A DNA stretch of 64,000 nucleotides from Zingiber officinale (taxonomy: Eukaryota; Streptophyta; Magnoliopsida; Zingiberales; Zingiberaceae): positions 163,940,209 to 164,004,208 of the forward strand of contig NC_055988.1 of assembly GCF_018446385.1 (NCBI RefSeq), read 5' to 3'. Under the pieces are notes generated by a model. It searched no databases. It was not told the origin of the DNA and saw nothing but the letters and a program-made list of their open reading frames with translations. Each line of letters starts with the position of its first letter. Within the stretch, counting starts at the first letter, position 1. The translations under genes were made by a program, and so were the position numbers. Below, piece by piece: positions 12,040 through 26,458 of this stretch.

Positions 12040-15000
12040 ATGAAGTGCCCGTCGGCCACGTGCCTTTGGCCTGCCGCTCCTCCCTCTCACCGTGTCACCG
12101 CAGCTCTCGTCCTCAACCTCCCGTCTCCCGCTTTCTACACCGGTGGATCCGATGGCTCCATCGTCTGGTGGAGCCTCGCTGCCCTTCCCGAGATCCGACC
12201 CGTGGCCTTGCTCTGCGGACACGCTTCGACCATTTCCGATCTATCCCCTTGCTCGTCCTCCGAGTTCGATCTGCACGGCCCCAAAGCGCTGCTGAGTGCC
12301 TGCGCCGATGGCGTGCTCTGTGTCTGGACCGCTGCGAGCGGCCGATGCCGTCGCAGGAGAAAGCTTCCGCCTTGGGCAGGGTCTCCTTCTCTTGTATCGC
12401 CACTACCTTCGTCTCCGCGGTACGCGTGCATCATCTGCACATCTCCCGACTCTGTTGGTCACCACGCGCCCGAAGGCTCGAGGTGTGCTGTGGTCATAGT
12501 CGATTCTTGGTCTCTGAACGTGCTTCGGACCGTCTTCCACGGAAGCTTGCCAATTGGTCCTGTGAAGTCGATGATGGTGATTCCGTTGTCGGATGATGGA
12601 GGACAGAAGAGGCACGATGCGATCTTGGTTGACGGGCATGGAAAGACAAAATTTTTTAGGGTTTCCGAGAAAGAACACGACGGTGAAGAAACCACATCCC
12701 CTCAAAGAGACTCATCTTCCGATGCCACTGCATCTATCTCCGGAAGGAGTTTTCAGGACGAACCAAACGCCGTAGCGGTGGCAGTTTCCATCGATGGGAA
12801 AATTTTGGCACTTATATGGGCGGATTACTGTGTGTTCAAGTTGGTTAAAGATGGTGCCACCTTAGGTGAGATCCATTTAGCTGGTAGCTCCCTCCTCAAT
12901 GAATACTCTTCTAAGAAGTCACTACTGATTGGAGGTATGTTTCTCAGAGAAGAAGATGAACAAAATCCGTCAGAGCCTGAGGATTTGGCTGATGGGTTTA
13001 CCAGGAGATTTTTTGCTTGGAGCAATACCGGGGCAGGAGTGGTATATATGGTTTCGATCTCAGATGCTACATTCAAGTTTCAGCTTCTGTGTGAAATTCC
13101 AGCAAACCCTAACATTCTCGACGAGAATAAATCTGTCCATTTCTGTCAATTAAATCAATGTCTAGTTCGTGCAGAATCTTTATGCTTCAGAGTTGGTGGT
13201 TCTTTAGTATGGAAACCTGTGATTACAAATTGGTGCATTACAAAATCAGAAGGAATGGTAGATGGTAGACCATATGCTACAGAAATGCTTGGCGAAGGCA
13301 GTTTTTCTGTTGAACCAGCATTTGCATGCATGAATGCGGTGGAAGAAGGCGCAGAGAAAAACATCCAGGATAGTTACCTCGGATACTCCAGTGGTTCATC
13401 TGGCAAGTACGGTGATGGTAGCAGTGATTTCTTTGGAGTGAATAATGCTGTCTCGTCTTCAATGGTCCTTTCTGAAGACTTATATGGCCCATATGCTGTA
13501 GTTTATGGTTTCTATAATGGTCAGATAGAAATATGCCAATTTGTAAATGTGTTTCATGAGGAGAATTCTTGTTCTGGAAGGTCAAATAATTCCAATTATT
13601 TGCAAATTTCTGATCGTGTATTTGATGGGCACACAGGTGCCGTTCTTGGTTTGGCTGCACATCGTATGGCTCCATATTCAGAGGAGCTTACTTTTCACAA
13701 TGTTTTGATTTCTGGAAGTATGGACTGCACAACTCGAATATGGAATATGGATACAGGTAACCTTATTTTAGTAATGCATCATCATGTAGCTCCTATTAGG
13801 CAAATTATATTGCCACCAACTTGGACCTGTCATCCTTGGAATAATTGCTTCCTGTCTGTTGGAGAAGATTGTTATGTAGCTCTTGTTTCACTGGAGACTT
13901 TGAGAGTTGAAAGAATGTTTCCTGGGCATCCCAGTTATCCATCTATGGTTGCATGGGACAGCACAAAAGGATATATAGCATGCCTGTGTAGGAACCTTCA
14001 GTCACTATCAGATGCTGTCAGTGTTTTATATCTTTGGGATGTGAAAACAGGTGTTCGAGAGCGGATTATCAGGGGGACAGCATCTCAATCAATGTTTGAT
14101 CATTTCTGCAAAGGCATCCATAAAAACTCTATTACTGGAACCATTTTAGGTGGTACAACTTCAGCATCTTCGCTGCATCTTTCAGCTCCTAAAGATGCAA
14201 TAATTTCACTATCCAATGTAAAACCAGAGGCTGGTGCAATCTTGTCTAAAACTGTTAAATCTCATAGGAGTATGGATTCTTTCGACAGCAATACTAATCA
14301 GCTAGAGAACACCAAGGCAAGGAAGCCAATTTTGATGCGCACTCCAAACACATGTGATGTTGATCACGATTTAGCTAGAGATATCTCTACAAGCCAAACA
14401 AAATCACAAAGAGCTAGTAGAAAGAAGCATCCTGTGAAATGTTCTTGTCCATTCCCTGGTATTGCGGTGTTGAAATTTGATCTTTCTTCTCTTATGTTTC
14501 CTCTCTCTATACAAAACAGTGATAAGCAAATAAATGTTCAAGTTTCTGAAAATGATATCACTGAGCCAGGTGGTCGTCACAAATCTTCTACTTTTAATTC
14601 TCAAGGACCTGATAGCAGACTTATAAAAGGGTCACTTGAAGGACATATACTTAGATTCAGTTTATGTTTTCTACATCTATGGGATGTTGATGATGAATTA
14701 GACAAAGTACTAGAAGATGAAATGCACATTTGTAAACCAGAAGGTTGTCGTATAGGTGCTGGAGTGATAGGTGATAGAGGATCCCTAACACTGATGTTCC
14801 CTGGCTTATGCAGTACTCTCAAGGTAATTGCTTCAGATTAGCACTTTTATTAGCTTCTTAGTTTTACTTTTATTAACTTGTCTGAGTTAGCTTTCTCTTT
14901 TTCAGCTTTGGAAGTCCTCACATGAGTTCTCTGCAATGAGATCTTTAACAATAGTATCTCTTGCACAGCGCATGATCACTATATTGCATACTTGTGCAAC

Positions 15001-18000
15001 AGCTAGCAGGTTTGTTTTCTTTTGTCTGCTATGAAAATTTTCTTTGAAGATGTTATACGTTCAGGTATTTGTGTTGGGCTATGCTATCATTAGATCATCA
15101 AGCTAATTATTGACTTGATGAATCAAATATTATCTATGACATGTGAAACTAGAGGACAATGACCTTAAGATTTCTTAATATTCTATTATAACAGAAGGTA
15201 TAAATGTATTGTCTCACTAGATATGCACCACCATGTACCATGTATCTACATGAAGATTTTGAAAGGCTCTATACTGTTTCTGTGTGGCATGTTTGTTGAA
15301 AAACCTAGTTGAGAGGAATAAAATTGCATTATGTTAATCAAAAGACAAGTAGACATCTCTTTCACCCATGAAACATTGAATTAACACCTAGTTGTGAGAG
15401 TGAATATCATTATAAGTTTAAAGAGAACCGCTATTGGACTCTAACATAACATCTAATGATTAAGTATTTAACATGGAATATTAATTCTAACATTCCCCTT
15501 AATGGTTCTAAAATGTGGTCGTCTAGGTCATATGTGGCCACCTTGATCCATTGGAAGTAGATCACATATAAATTACACATAGCTTATGCAACCTACATTA
15601 TGCAGATAAAAATCTTGGCTTATTTTGGATCATTTAAATTGAACTAGATTGACTTACAAACTTAAGCTAGCATATTTGGTAGCATATAACTCATAAGTTT
15701 CAACTTGTTTTATAAGTGATGGACACTTTATTTTATTGCGATGGACACTTTAGATATTATTATATATTGTTTATTAAATGATTGACATATATTTTTTATA
15801 TGAAATTTATAAATTGAATGTGTTGATTAATAAGCTTTAGAGTCATTATGATTAAAGGAATTAATCCACACGGCCTTAGGTAATCCTTCTATTTATATTT
15901 CAATATTATTATGAATATGGAATATTAAAAATGGACCCTTGTATCTTACACATTTATATATGAGCCCAATTATCTTATGACATTCTCCCTTTAGCTAGTT
16001 CAATTATATTAAAAAAACCTATGTTATTATAAATATATTCAATTTCAAGCCCTCTTAGCTATTTGGTTTGCAAATTTGCTAACTAATCATTATAACTAAC
16101 AAAAGATACGACAATCTTGCATTTTTTTTCTCCAATGAAGTGAGATTAATATTTATATTGTTTATTTATTTTGAAAAATGAGATTCAAGGCTATACGCTT
16201 CTTAGGTTGATTGTCACAATAAAACTTTATTGGCTTTATTAGGGTTTATACCTATTCTGCTATCAAATACATTCTTATATTGTGAGATATAAATATCTCC
16301 CTCAAAAGGAGTCATCTCTATGTTAAGGAATTATCTGAGATTAGCCAAACCTATTTCAATTTCAATACTATTGTTAGGCCCTAAGGCATTGACATCACTA
16401 CTTATTGCCTCTTGAACTCATCTTGTACTCCGAGCATAAGACACGGAGTTTCATCCAATCAATAGAGGAAACTAAGTAAATATGTTAAGTGGGTTGGATA
16501 TTTCTCTAGAAATACACTTTTGTCCTAAATATTAACTTGGTGTGGATGATAAAAATATTTTGATGCATTGAGCCATGTAATGGTCAAATTACACACAATG
16601 AACACCGCCAATGATAAGATTTGATTGTTGGCATAAATATGTCTCTGATGTTCGAGATGGGGATCACTATGATCTTTGATTTTTTGATTTGAGATCAATT
16701 TTGCTTGCTCATTGTGACAAGATATTGATTGGATCGTATCATAGATTCACATGTGTCACTCAGTCAAGGCAACTAAATAACACGTGTCTATCATTGATTC
16801 TCCATGAGCCTAGAAAGTCATTAGCACATACTTTGTTTTGGGTTTACCTGGGATTAATTAAAGCCATAACTAAATCTTAGTAGTTGTAAATTGATTTTAA
16901 GATGTCACCGTGTGACAAGGCCAAAAATGCATCACATATAGCTAAATTATTATTTAAAGAGATTTTTAGACTGTATGAGATTTAATTTAAGTTATGTTTG
17001 CTTTCCATCCATGTACTAATAGACCAAGGTCATTCATCATAGTTTAGGAAATTTAGTTAGATGTTTAGTTGGCAAAGAATAGGTATTTAGGATTCTATTT
17101 TGGCACTTGGTGAATTTGCTTATAACAATTTAGAAATCAGACTACTAATTGAAGTATATTTGAAGTCGTGTATAGGTCCAAAGTTTAACCTATTAATATG
17201 ATTCTTTTACCTACCACTTCCCATTTATGAGTCAATTGAGAACTTGTCGAGTCAATTGAGAACTTGTCGAGTCATTTGAGAACTTTGTTGAGTATATAGA
17301 TTCACTTTGATATCAGGAACATTGCACGAACTTTGTTGAGTCATTTGAGAACTTTGCTGAGTATATAGATTTATTTTGATGTTAGGAACATTGCACTGAG
17401 TAATGAAGCTTATGAAATTCAAGACATTATAAATTTAAGGAATATTATGTGCTTGTCATACCTGCCCTAAATGCTTTCCAAAAATTATATTCAAAAAGCT
17501 TTATATTCATTTCTCTAGACCCTTTATGATTGTGTGGAACATTATGTTAGGGTTGCAAGGTTGTAAATAAAGTCCCACATTGAAAACACATGGGTATACT
17601 TATAAGGGAAAGATTTCTCCATTGGTATGAGACCTTTTGGGTAAAATCCAAAAATAAAACCATGAGAACTTAAGTCCAAAGTGAACAATATCATACCATT
17701 ATGGAGATATCTAAATTCCTTTTGTCTTAACAATTGGTATCAGAGCCCGAACTGTTAGAAGGTCTAATCGTCGACTGTGCACAAGAGCTATGGTCTAATT
17801 GAGCCATGTGAGTAGAATATTGACCTCGAACAAAGGAAGTGGAGGCTCTCGTGTCTGGATCAAGAGGACCAAACACCATGCAGGAAGTTCGTGTAAAGTA
17901 GAAACCCTAGTTGCAACTAGGCAAGAAAGACCTAGTAAATCAGTTGGACTAAGGGGCAAAGAAGTCCTAGTAGGTCGGTGGATCAAGGGGCAGGAAGACC

Positions 18001-21000
18001 TAATAGGTCGGTTGGACCGAGGGGTAGAAAGACATGATGGATCAAGGATCGAACATCAAACGGATAGACTTTCTGCTTGAGAAGGCTATGGTCCTTCGTT
18101 TGAGAGAGAGAGAGAGGGGGGGATTGTTGGGGTTGCAAGGTTACAAACAAAGTCCTACTAGGAAAGATCATGAGCTTATAAGAGAAAGATATCTCCATTG
18201 GTATGAGATCTTTTGGGTAAGGCCTAAAAACAAAACCATGAGGGCTTAGATCCGAAGTGAATAATATCATACTATTGTAGAGATATATAAATTCCTTCGG
18301 TCTTAACACATTAGTACTAATGCATATGTTCATTTCTATGTATCCTAAACATTAGTCTAATTTTCAATATTAAGGACTTACTTTTATGCTAAGGACTTTT
18401 GAATCTTTTCAATTGGTTTGCTTTTATATCACACTCCTACAGTGTAATTCCTGCACTTTTATCAGTGACATAATCCACTCTTTAGATTGAGTGTGTGTAT
18501 TATGGACACTCTGACAGTGGGATTGATGAATTATTGAGGATGAGGCTGATGAGCAATCACCATGCTCCCTAATTACTTGAAAAACAAATGGAGAATTAGT
18601 CACCCAAACTATCTACAATGGCATCTCCACTTCGCACATATGTGCAGTGCCATAGATTCTGATTTGGAAAGTCAAGTTCTTTTTGATGGAGGAGAATGAT
18701 GTAAAAAAGAACCAAAATACAGAATAATTGAATTTAGATTTGAGTTATTGATAATTAGTCTATTTTGGTTTAAGGGATTATCTACTGACTAGGAAAAAGA
18801 ATCATATTATATGTTAGAATTGCTAACGATGAAAAATATGCTTTATTAATTTAGAGTGAAAGTATAGCATGTGTTGGAAACTTGGAATTATATGCTTGTA
18901 CTTGACTACTCGATAAAAGCTAATAGAATAAAGAAACAAGAGCTGCATTATCTTATTCTCACTGTTTCTGGAGGAGAAATACAATTCGAGACACTATCCA
19001 AGCCCTTGTCTACTATTCCATCCAATTTGTATAGATCATATGTATAAGTAAGAGCAGTGACAAGTATGGGTTTCAGAATGGAGTTTTAAACATTGCTTAC
19101 AAGGATAGATCTGTCACTCATTCAATAATTTTCCCTGTCAAAACACATTTAGTTCTGATGTTAAACCATACTGTGGCATGAAATAATGGTGATTTTTAAA
19201 GCATTTGCCTCCTTGCAGTGCATTGGCAGCATTTTATACACGAAACTTTGCAGAGAAAGTTCCGGAAATAAAGCCTCCTTTACTCCAGGTTGCGTAGTAT
19301 GCTAATGGTTTGCATCTTCTCTATCTATTTTTTTTTCTTAAAATATAGTGAGCTCCTAAGTCTTATATGTCTTTGATTTATTCTAAATAGCTTACTAATC
19401 TATTACTATATCAGTAATTGAATATATGATCTCGTAAATGGGAGAATGAATTGTCATCTTATTGGCAATGATCTGATATACCAAATAGAACAGTGAAACC
19501 ATATATTTTAAACTTCTATTGATGAGCAGATTGAATCATCGCTTATTTTCATCTGTCTATTTACGGTATTCATTTTCCATGGTGGGAATCATTTCTTGTT
19601 AAGATTTTCACTAGTTTTTTTTGTCTGTTGGAATGACATTGTTGATTGTTATTGTTTCACAAATATTTGGAAATCCTGTTGTAGGCTTTCTACACTTGAT
19701 TTTGGAACTAAATATACTTCAATTCCAGCTTTTAGTAAGCTTTTGGCAAGATCCCAGTGAGCATGTACGCATGGCTGCACGTTCTCTGTTCCATTGTGCC
19801 GCACCACGGGCTGCACCACATCCTTTGTGCTGTCAGAAAACAACAGATCCTGAAAGTACAAGTTCTGCTTTTATTTCAAGTGTTAATAATGAACACTCGA
19901 GTGGCTACTTAGACAGATCTGCCCAAATTTTTACAAGTGTTGAATCTGAAATAGCCTCCATAATTTCATGGCTGGAATCTTTTGAATTTCAAGAATGGAC
20001 TTTGTGGATCAGAGGAACAAATCAGGATGCAATTGCCTCAAACATTGTAGTTGCAGGAGCTTTAGTTGTCTGGTACCCCATCATAGTGAAGAATACTCTT
20101 CCCAAGCTGGTTGTTAATCAACTACTGAAGTTGGTTATGTCAGCAAATGATAGATACAGTTCAACGGCGGCGGAGCTCCTTGCAGAAGGAATGGAGAATA
20201 CGTGGCAATTGTGTCTAGGGCATGAAATTCCTCATCTTATTGGAGATATATTTTTCCAAATTGAATGTCTAAGTGGTTCTCCAGCTAAAAATACAATACA
20301 GAATACTGCCGTAGCTGTTACTATCAGGGAGGCTTTGGTTGAAATTCTTTTACCAAGCTTAGCAATGGCTGATGTTTTAGGCTATTTGAATGTAATAGAA
20401 AGACAAATATGGGCTACTTCATCAGATTCTCCTGTTCATATTGTATCAATTAAGACTCTCATCCGAGTAGTTCGTGGCTCTCCAAAGCTCTTAGCTCCAT
20501 ATCTTGATAAGGTACAAAAAACAATTTGTTTGAATGTGAAAGGTTTCCTTTTTAATGCATCTCTGTTCCTTTGGCATTACATCAATTATAATTTCTTTGA
20601 GACAGCCATACGGACCAGAATGTAGTTGTAATGATAACAGTTATGTTTTTGAGCTTGGTGTGGCAACAAAACTTCGCTAACAAAATGCATCTCGTGTCTA
20701 CCCTTTGCTAAAGTGATTTATGTTTAATGGACGTCACTGTATTCACTTGCAGATGGCTTTTTGTACATCAGCTTCTTATATACCCCAATACATAATTTAT
20801 GTTCGGGTTCCATTTTTTCATTTTTTTTACATCTTAATTATTCAATATGGAAGCAACCAATTTCACTCTTAAATTATATGAAAGAGCAATTTCACAGATC
20901 AAATGGTACTTGGCTTGGTTCTCTCTACTTTTCTCTGGAGGTGTAAAGCATTCAAAGACATTTTAGAACCTAGAAAAAAAATTAAGATGATGATATTTTA

Positions 21001-23939
21001 GAAATTAAAAATTCAGATATTGAATAATTCCAAATCAAATTTTAGGAGCCTCAAATGGCTGAGTCTTTTTGGTTTGTTTAGACCAAAGAACTCTTATTGG
21101 GACAGCTATTTTGTATATTGTGGGAAACATTGCTAAACTGGCATTGATTGGATAGGCTTTATTATTTATCTTTCTTGTCTCACATAAATGATTTGACTTT
21201 ATTGTAATTATGCTCGCATTTATCATTTTCACAAAGAAAATTTTAGAATTGTCTTTTAAATTGTACGCATCCCTGCAGTCTTTTCATACTAATCCATTTA
21301 ACTTTACCTATTTTCTATAAAACTAAATAGTTTATTTGCTGGTACAGTTATCGCTACTAGATCTTAACTAGTGACAAATTGCAGGTAGTGCACCATATTC
21401 TACAAACTATGGACCCTGGAAACTTGGTCATGCGTAAGGCATGTTTCAGTAGCGCCATGATTGCTCTAAGAGAAGTTTCTCGTGTATTTCCAATGGTTTC
21501 TTTAAATGAAACATCCACTCGACTAGCTGTTGGAGATGCTATTGGAGATATTAGCACTTCAGCTATTCGAGTATATGATATAGAAAGGTATACCAATGAT
21601 GATATAAATTAAGTTAAAGGTATACCAATGATGGTATAAATTAAGTTGGATTTGTGTGTACAAATGTTGTTTCTTGCTGTTATTTTCCAACTCCATCTTC
21701 TTTTGCTAGGTTTTTATAGTTTAATTTTAATTAATTAAGATACTTCTTTGTTAAAAAGTTATGGATTGAAATGTTCCTCCTTTTATAAATGTAATCATTT
21801 CAATTTATGAAAGTTTAGCCCTGTACTTGTTGGCATAGTTTGGACTACCAATTGAAGCAGTAACTACTGTAACTGCCTATTAAGCTTTGAAGAGGACCTT
21901 TCACAACATAAAAATATAATACTATATGTATGCTGAGCTTTTGCCTGACTTGCAGACAGTCAAACCTCACTAATTGATTCACTGAACAGACTTAAAATAG
22001 ATGTGACAGGCCCTTTTACTATCAGGAGCAATGGAGAAGCATGGCATATTTAGTAATATCATTTCAATTAGATTGAAGAATGTAAACATACCAAACATTT
22101 GTGAACAAACTCGGAACTTTAGTCAATATGAACTTGTTTACAAAAAAACTTGAACACCGTGTTTACAGTTCAAAGATGATGAAGCTTAGCCTTCTTGTAA
22201 ACAGATCTTTTAAACTTTAGGCAAATACAGAAAAAAAAAGAATCATTGCTGGATTGAATCTAGGGATCGAGTTGTAGCGGGATTATTGTTCTTCTTGGAG
22301 CTTTGGGTCTTCTGTTCCTTGCTTTGTTATCTTGAACATTCTGTAACTTCCATTTTTTTCTTTCATTGTAGTGTTTCAAAAATAAAGGTTTTGGATGCTA
22401 GTGGACCACCAGGACTCCCAAGTTTGCTTGAAGAATCATCAAACTCAAGAATTACCACGGTCATCACAGCTTTGACCTTTTCACCTGATGGAGAGGTACT
22501 TTTATCTTTATCTTAATGCCTTTTGCACCCTTATTCATGCCTATGTAGTATTTCCTTGCTTTCTGCTGGAAGTAAAATTGTTTGGTGCATTGATTTGCAG
22601 CTGTAATTGATCTCCAGCTTGTAAAACCGTGTCTGGCAGCTTCTTGCTTTGTGGCACTTCTGTTTTAAAACTTTAGAAGAACATTCATTATGCCGGTTCA
22701 TTTGTATCCAGTTTTTTGTCTTTAAGTTTGACCTTTTAGTCTTGATCCAATGCGTTGCATTATGCTGGTTAGTAGAAGTTGACAATAATTCTGACGCATG
22801 AGCAGTATAAACTAAAACTGCATTTCATATATCATCTTTTGTTTGTGTTACATACGTTTATGAATGCCACATCTCTCTTCCTGGCTAAATGAGACTATGA
22901 ATAGACAGACCTAGGATCGTTTCATTGTGATTCTTGTAACCAAAATTTATAGATACTCTTAATTTATTAGGTATTTCCTTTGCCCGCCTTTTGGGCTTAA
23001 TATACTCTATAAATCTGTAAAACCATGATTCTGCAATATTTTCTGAGTCTCAAGATTGCTTGTAACTTGTTGCTGGTCTGACATTGTTTTGTGCTGATCC
23101 AGGGATTAGTTGCATTTTCTTCTAACGGATTGATGATCAGATGGTGGTCTCTTGGTACAGCATGGTGGGAAAAACTGAGCAGAAGTCTCGTTCCTGTCCA
23201 GTGCACCAAGCTCATATTTGTTCCTCCAGAAGGATTTTCACCCAACTCTTCTCGCTCAAGCATGATTTCCAGCTTTCTCGGTTTCCCTAAACAGAATTCT
23301 CAGGTATATTTATCTAAAGGATATCTTCAAATATAACTGAAGAATGCGTTCGATAATTTTTCAAGTTCCAATTGTCATAAGTTGCTCTGGACTTGCTGTT
23401 GCCTGTGTTGAATTGCTGAAGGAAATGGTTCCAAATCTGTTAATTTCATATTTTCACAAGTTTTTAAAGTTTGGAGTGAATCATGTAAAAGGTGTAAGGA
23501 GATCAAACAAAACTCTAGATAATATATTAAATGATTAATTTGAATATTGCTAGTGATACAATATTGCATAGAGCTCAACTAAATGTAGCTCACCCCAAAT
23601 ATTTCAGACAAACACCTTAATGTTTGGTTATTAATAATGACATGGTAACGGTATGGTCTGAACTCTGAATAGCATGATACGACTCGTGTAACCAACATCA
23701 AATAGTTCAGATATGTACAAGTTCTTGTTTTATTTCATTTGTCGGACAAAGAAGATATAAATGCAGCATTTTTTATGAATGTGATCCATTTGCAGGATGA
23801 GATGCAAGAGCCAGATGATGCAGACTTGCTAAAGCCATTGATTCACAGCCTTGACCTTTCATACCGTCTTCAGTGGGTTAATCCAAGGAAGGTTGGGCTT
23901 ATCCGGCATGGCCATGAGTTGGGAACATTTCAGCTGTGA
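12040..23939 (+). CDS. WDR7 / rabconnectin-3 beta-like WD40 protein
   Basis: Eight exons (12040-14823, 14906-15009, 19219-19288, 19729-20511, 21385-21587, 22372-22495, 23103-23303, 23796-23939) join in phase to 1,470 residues, close to Arabidopsis At4g11270, which I recognise as the family. The animal member WDR7 partners DMXL proteins in the RAVE/rabconnectin complex that assembles V-ATPase; the same role in plants is inference. WD40 repeats lie at both ends: TGGSDGSIVWWSL near 35-46, LISGSMDCTTRIW near 556, VLYLWDVKTG near 662, and NGLMIRWWSLG near 1365. The segment between (exon 4 onward) is helical and repeat-free. The start MKCPSATCLW matches the family's conserved start. Exon 1 alone encodes 928 residues without an intron and is GC-rich at its 5' end. 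The 4.2-kb intron 2 has been enlarged by repeats, including a TRIM. Confidence 0.94.
17229..17397 (+). repeat. Short tandem and near-tandem repeats in WDR7-like intron 2
   Basis: Two exact 20-bp units (17229-17248 and 17249-17268, GAGTCAATTGAGAACTTGTC) are followed by a longer related unit starting GAGTCATTTGAGAAC at 17269. That longer unit recurs after a 10-base spacer, with both copies ending GGAACATTGCAC. This is layered local duplication just upstream of the TRIM insertion. Confidence 0.75.
17545..18308 (+). mobile_element. TRIM: miniature non-autonomous LTR retrotransposon
   Basis: Two direct terminal repeats of about 188 and 184 bp (17545-17732 and 18125-18308) begin TGTT and end AACA. 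An initiator-Met-tRNA-type primer site (TTGGTATCAGAGC) follows the left repeat, and a purine tract of GA repeats and G (about 18104-18124) precedes the right one. A 5-bp target duplication CATTA flanks the element (17540-17544 and 18309-18313). The roughly 390-bp interior has no recognisable gag or pol and carries loose internal repeats. Structurally the element looks whole for a TRIM. The two terminal repeats differ at a fair number of positions, so it is not recent. It lies in sense orientation in intron 2 of the WDR7-like gene. Confidence 0.9.
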
Positions 23940-24432
23940 GTTAAATCTCATTCGAATGATAAAAAAATGCCAATAATAATGAATCAGGTGCACGAGAACT
24001 TTGCCCTCCCAAGATTGTTTCACAACTTTTTTCCACGGTGATAAATTTTTGTAGTTTAGTATGTTAATTGAGTAAATTCCTTTATTTTAAGGTGTGTTAA
24101 GGATACAGATTTGTACCCCATGAATATTATTGTGTTAAGGATACACATTTTGTGTTCATTTTAACCAAAAGAAGAAATATGCAAATGGGTATAGATGAGT
24201 GGTTGTATAAAATAATATATAGATTTTACAATTTTTGTATGATTTAAAGTTGATCGATGTGATATATAATCTTATTGCTATAAATTGTGTTTTGATACAA
24301 CTGAATCACACTCATTTGTTCCAAGAGTTTGCAGTGGAGAAAGATGATTCATTACCTTCACAGGCTTTGTGACAAGAGGCAGCAGCAAATGCCTCAGTTC
24401 AACAGGATTCTCAATTGTGCATGGCAAAACTC

Positions 24433-24900
24433 TCATTTGTTCTTAGTAGGCAAGGAAACAACTTGAGTAACTGCATCCGTCGAACAACCCTGTCGATTGG
24501 AAACATTTAGTGCATTGACAATGCAGAAATTGCCAAGGGATGAAACCATGTCGCATTTGATGAATGGTCTACACAGAAGGCAACTGGCTCTGAGCAACTT
24601 CAACAAGTTTCCAATATTCATGGACTCATTCCCACCAAAAAGTAACTCAGCCCTAAATGATTTTGCAATCAGGCGACTAAGTGCCATACCCTTGCGGCTC
24701 AGTAGTAATTGTTCTTGCCTCCGGTGATGCCTCATCAGTCGATATGACTCCCACTACCGGCGAAGGAATCAGAAGTCTGACAGATCCAGTCGCTGCGAGT
24801 GGAGGTTAAAAGAGAGAGGCCGGCTATCCATGGGGCCAAGGACGGATCCGATTTCCTAGTGTGGAATTTGATGAAGAAGTGTGAGGGTGAGGGGGGGACT
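24433..24900 (-). pseudogene. Unidentified gene-like stretch, possibly a remnant
   Basis: On the minus strand a 100-codon open frame (24433-24735, starting MRHHRRQEQLLLSRKG) follows a GC-richer segment (24740-24900) that resembles a plant 5' leader. I do not recognise the protein. A second minus-strand ATG near 24,831 opens a short frame that stops before joining it. It could be a gene remnant, a retrocopied piece or simply chance. No splice model linking it to further exons was found. Confidence 0.2.
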
Positions 24901-25271
24901 GGTAATCAGTCTGTTGCATAGAGCAGCTACATTGGTCCCCTTACACCTACAATTCTGGATCAAGTAACTCAAATCTTTCACTGGATTCCACTGCCCTCCA
25001 TTGGCAATAACCATCCATCTCAATTATTGAATCTCAAGTCTGACTCATCTTTCATTCCTATATCTACACATGGATTGGATTATAGTAGAAGTATAAAAAT
25101 ATTTTCAAATTAAAAATAAATTATATATATAGTATAAGTATATAAAAGGAATTCCCTTAATTCATCTATTGGTTAAATCTGAAGTACAATTACGTTGTAA
25201 TTGCTATAATTACATGCTTGTGATGGAAATAAAGAAAATAATTTTGCATCTAGTAAATAAAGAAAAATATT

Positions 25272-25682
25272 TAGGGGTGTTAAAAATGAATCTCATTCGT
25301 CAATTCGATCCGAGTTAACTTGAAAAAAATTAGGTTCAAGTTAGGAATTTTCGAGTTCGGGTCATATTCGTGTTAGGGGTTTTTGTGTTGGTCTAATTTT
25401 GGATCGGTTTCGAGTCGAGTTCGGGTTGACCTAAATTTAGGATTTAAGATTTTTTTAGATTAAATTAAATTTTATTTTAAAAATTAAGATATATACATAA
25501 ATAACATAATGTAGTATAATAATTATTAAATATTAAGATAAAAGTGAAAAATTATAAAAAAAATAAAAAAAAAAACAAATTGGATGGGTTGGACGGAATA
25601 TTTGGATTATTTGGATTAGGATTTAAGTTTAAATTTTTCGTATTAAATTGAACTCACTCAACCCATCTAAATTGACATCCCT
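25272..25682. mobile_element. Mutator-like MITE candidate (411 bp)
   Basis: The element begins TAGGGGTGTTAA and its right end, in reverse complement, begins AGGGATGTCAATTT. A 9-bp direct repeat AAAAATATT flanks it (25263-25271 and 25683-25691), the length typical of Mutator-like insertions. The interior shows TCGGGTTGACC-type motifs common in such plant repeats. No coding capacity. The end motif resembles that of the element at 35631-35866. Confidence 0.6.
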
Positions 25683-26452
25683 AAAAATATTATCAAATAT
25701 TTATCTCACACTACCTCCTTTTACTTTAATAAATGAATTTTTTTTTTGTCTAAAAAAAATCTCAATGGAAAATAATTAATTTTTTCCCATTCAAATAGCA
25801 CTCATTTACTTGAATAAAAAACTTATAAAATTATATATGAAACTCTATGAAAGTAAAATTATCTATTGTATTATTATTTTATTAATTTATTTTTTTTTAA
25901 AAAAAAAAATAAGTTCTATATAAATAAATTAAAAAATAGAATAAAAATGATGATTGAAGTGGGTGGGAGTGAGGGACAAGGGAGGCCCACATGAAGGGGG
26001 GTGGAGAGGCATCAAATGGGGAGAAAGGGAAAGGAGCATGTGCGATGTTTCCAAAATAATATTAGAAAAGATCAAAATAATAATAATAATAATAAATAAA
26101 TAAATAAATAATTTATTTCATTAGGAAAATAATTCTGTTTTTTTTCTTTCTCTTTGGCTGGCTCTTTTTCTTCCAAAGGAAACGGAAGAGAACTCTTTCC
26201 ATCCTTTATTTATTTATTAGTTATTAATAAATCTTTCACAAATTTGGCATTAATCTTTTTCATTTTCTTTCAATTTACCAAGTAATCGAGAGATAAATTC
26301 TTAATTTCTATTTCAATGTTGAGAAGATAGATGAAAATGAAAAGAAAATACACAATTTCAACTTCTCTCGGCATTTCGTTTGATACTCGAGCAAGATAGA
26401 GGATGACTCTAAACGAGACTCCAAGAGTCAATTGCAATCACTATACTTAATT

Positions 26453-26458
26453 TGTCTC
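26453..26458 (+). promoter_or_regulatory. Candidate auxin response element (TGTCTC)
   Basis: A canonical TGTCTC hexamer lies 438 bases upstream of the Aux/IAA start. Such sites bind ARF proteins, and Aux/IAA genes are classically auxin-induced. A single hexamer is expected by chance every few kilobases, so this is only a candidate. Confidence 0.25.

Noticed and set aside
12016-12705. Several overlapping minus-strand and alternative plus-strand open frames
   Set aside because: All are GC-rich shadows of WDR7-like exon 1, which matches its family from the first residue.
17799-18080. 93-codon open frame within the TRIM
   Set aside because: It lies in the non-coding interior of a miniature element, contains loose internal repeats and resembles no gag or pol.
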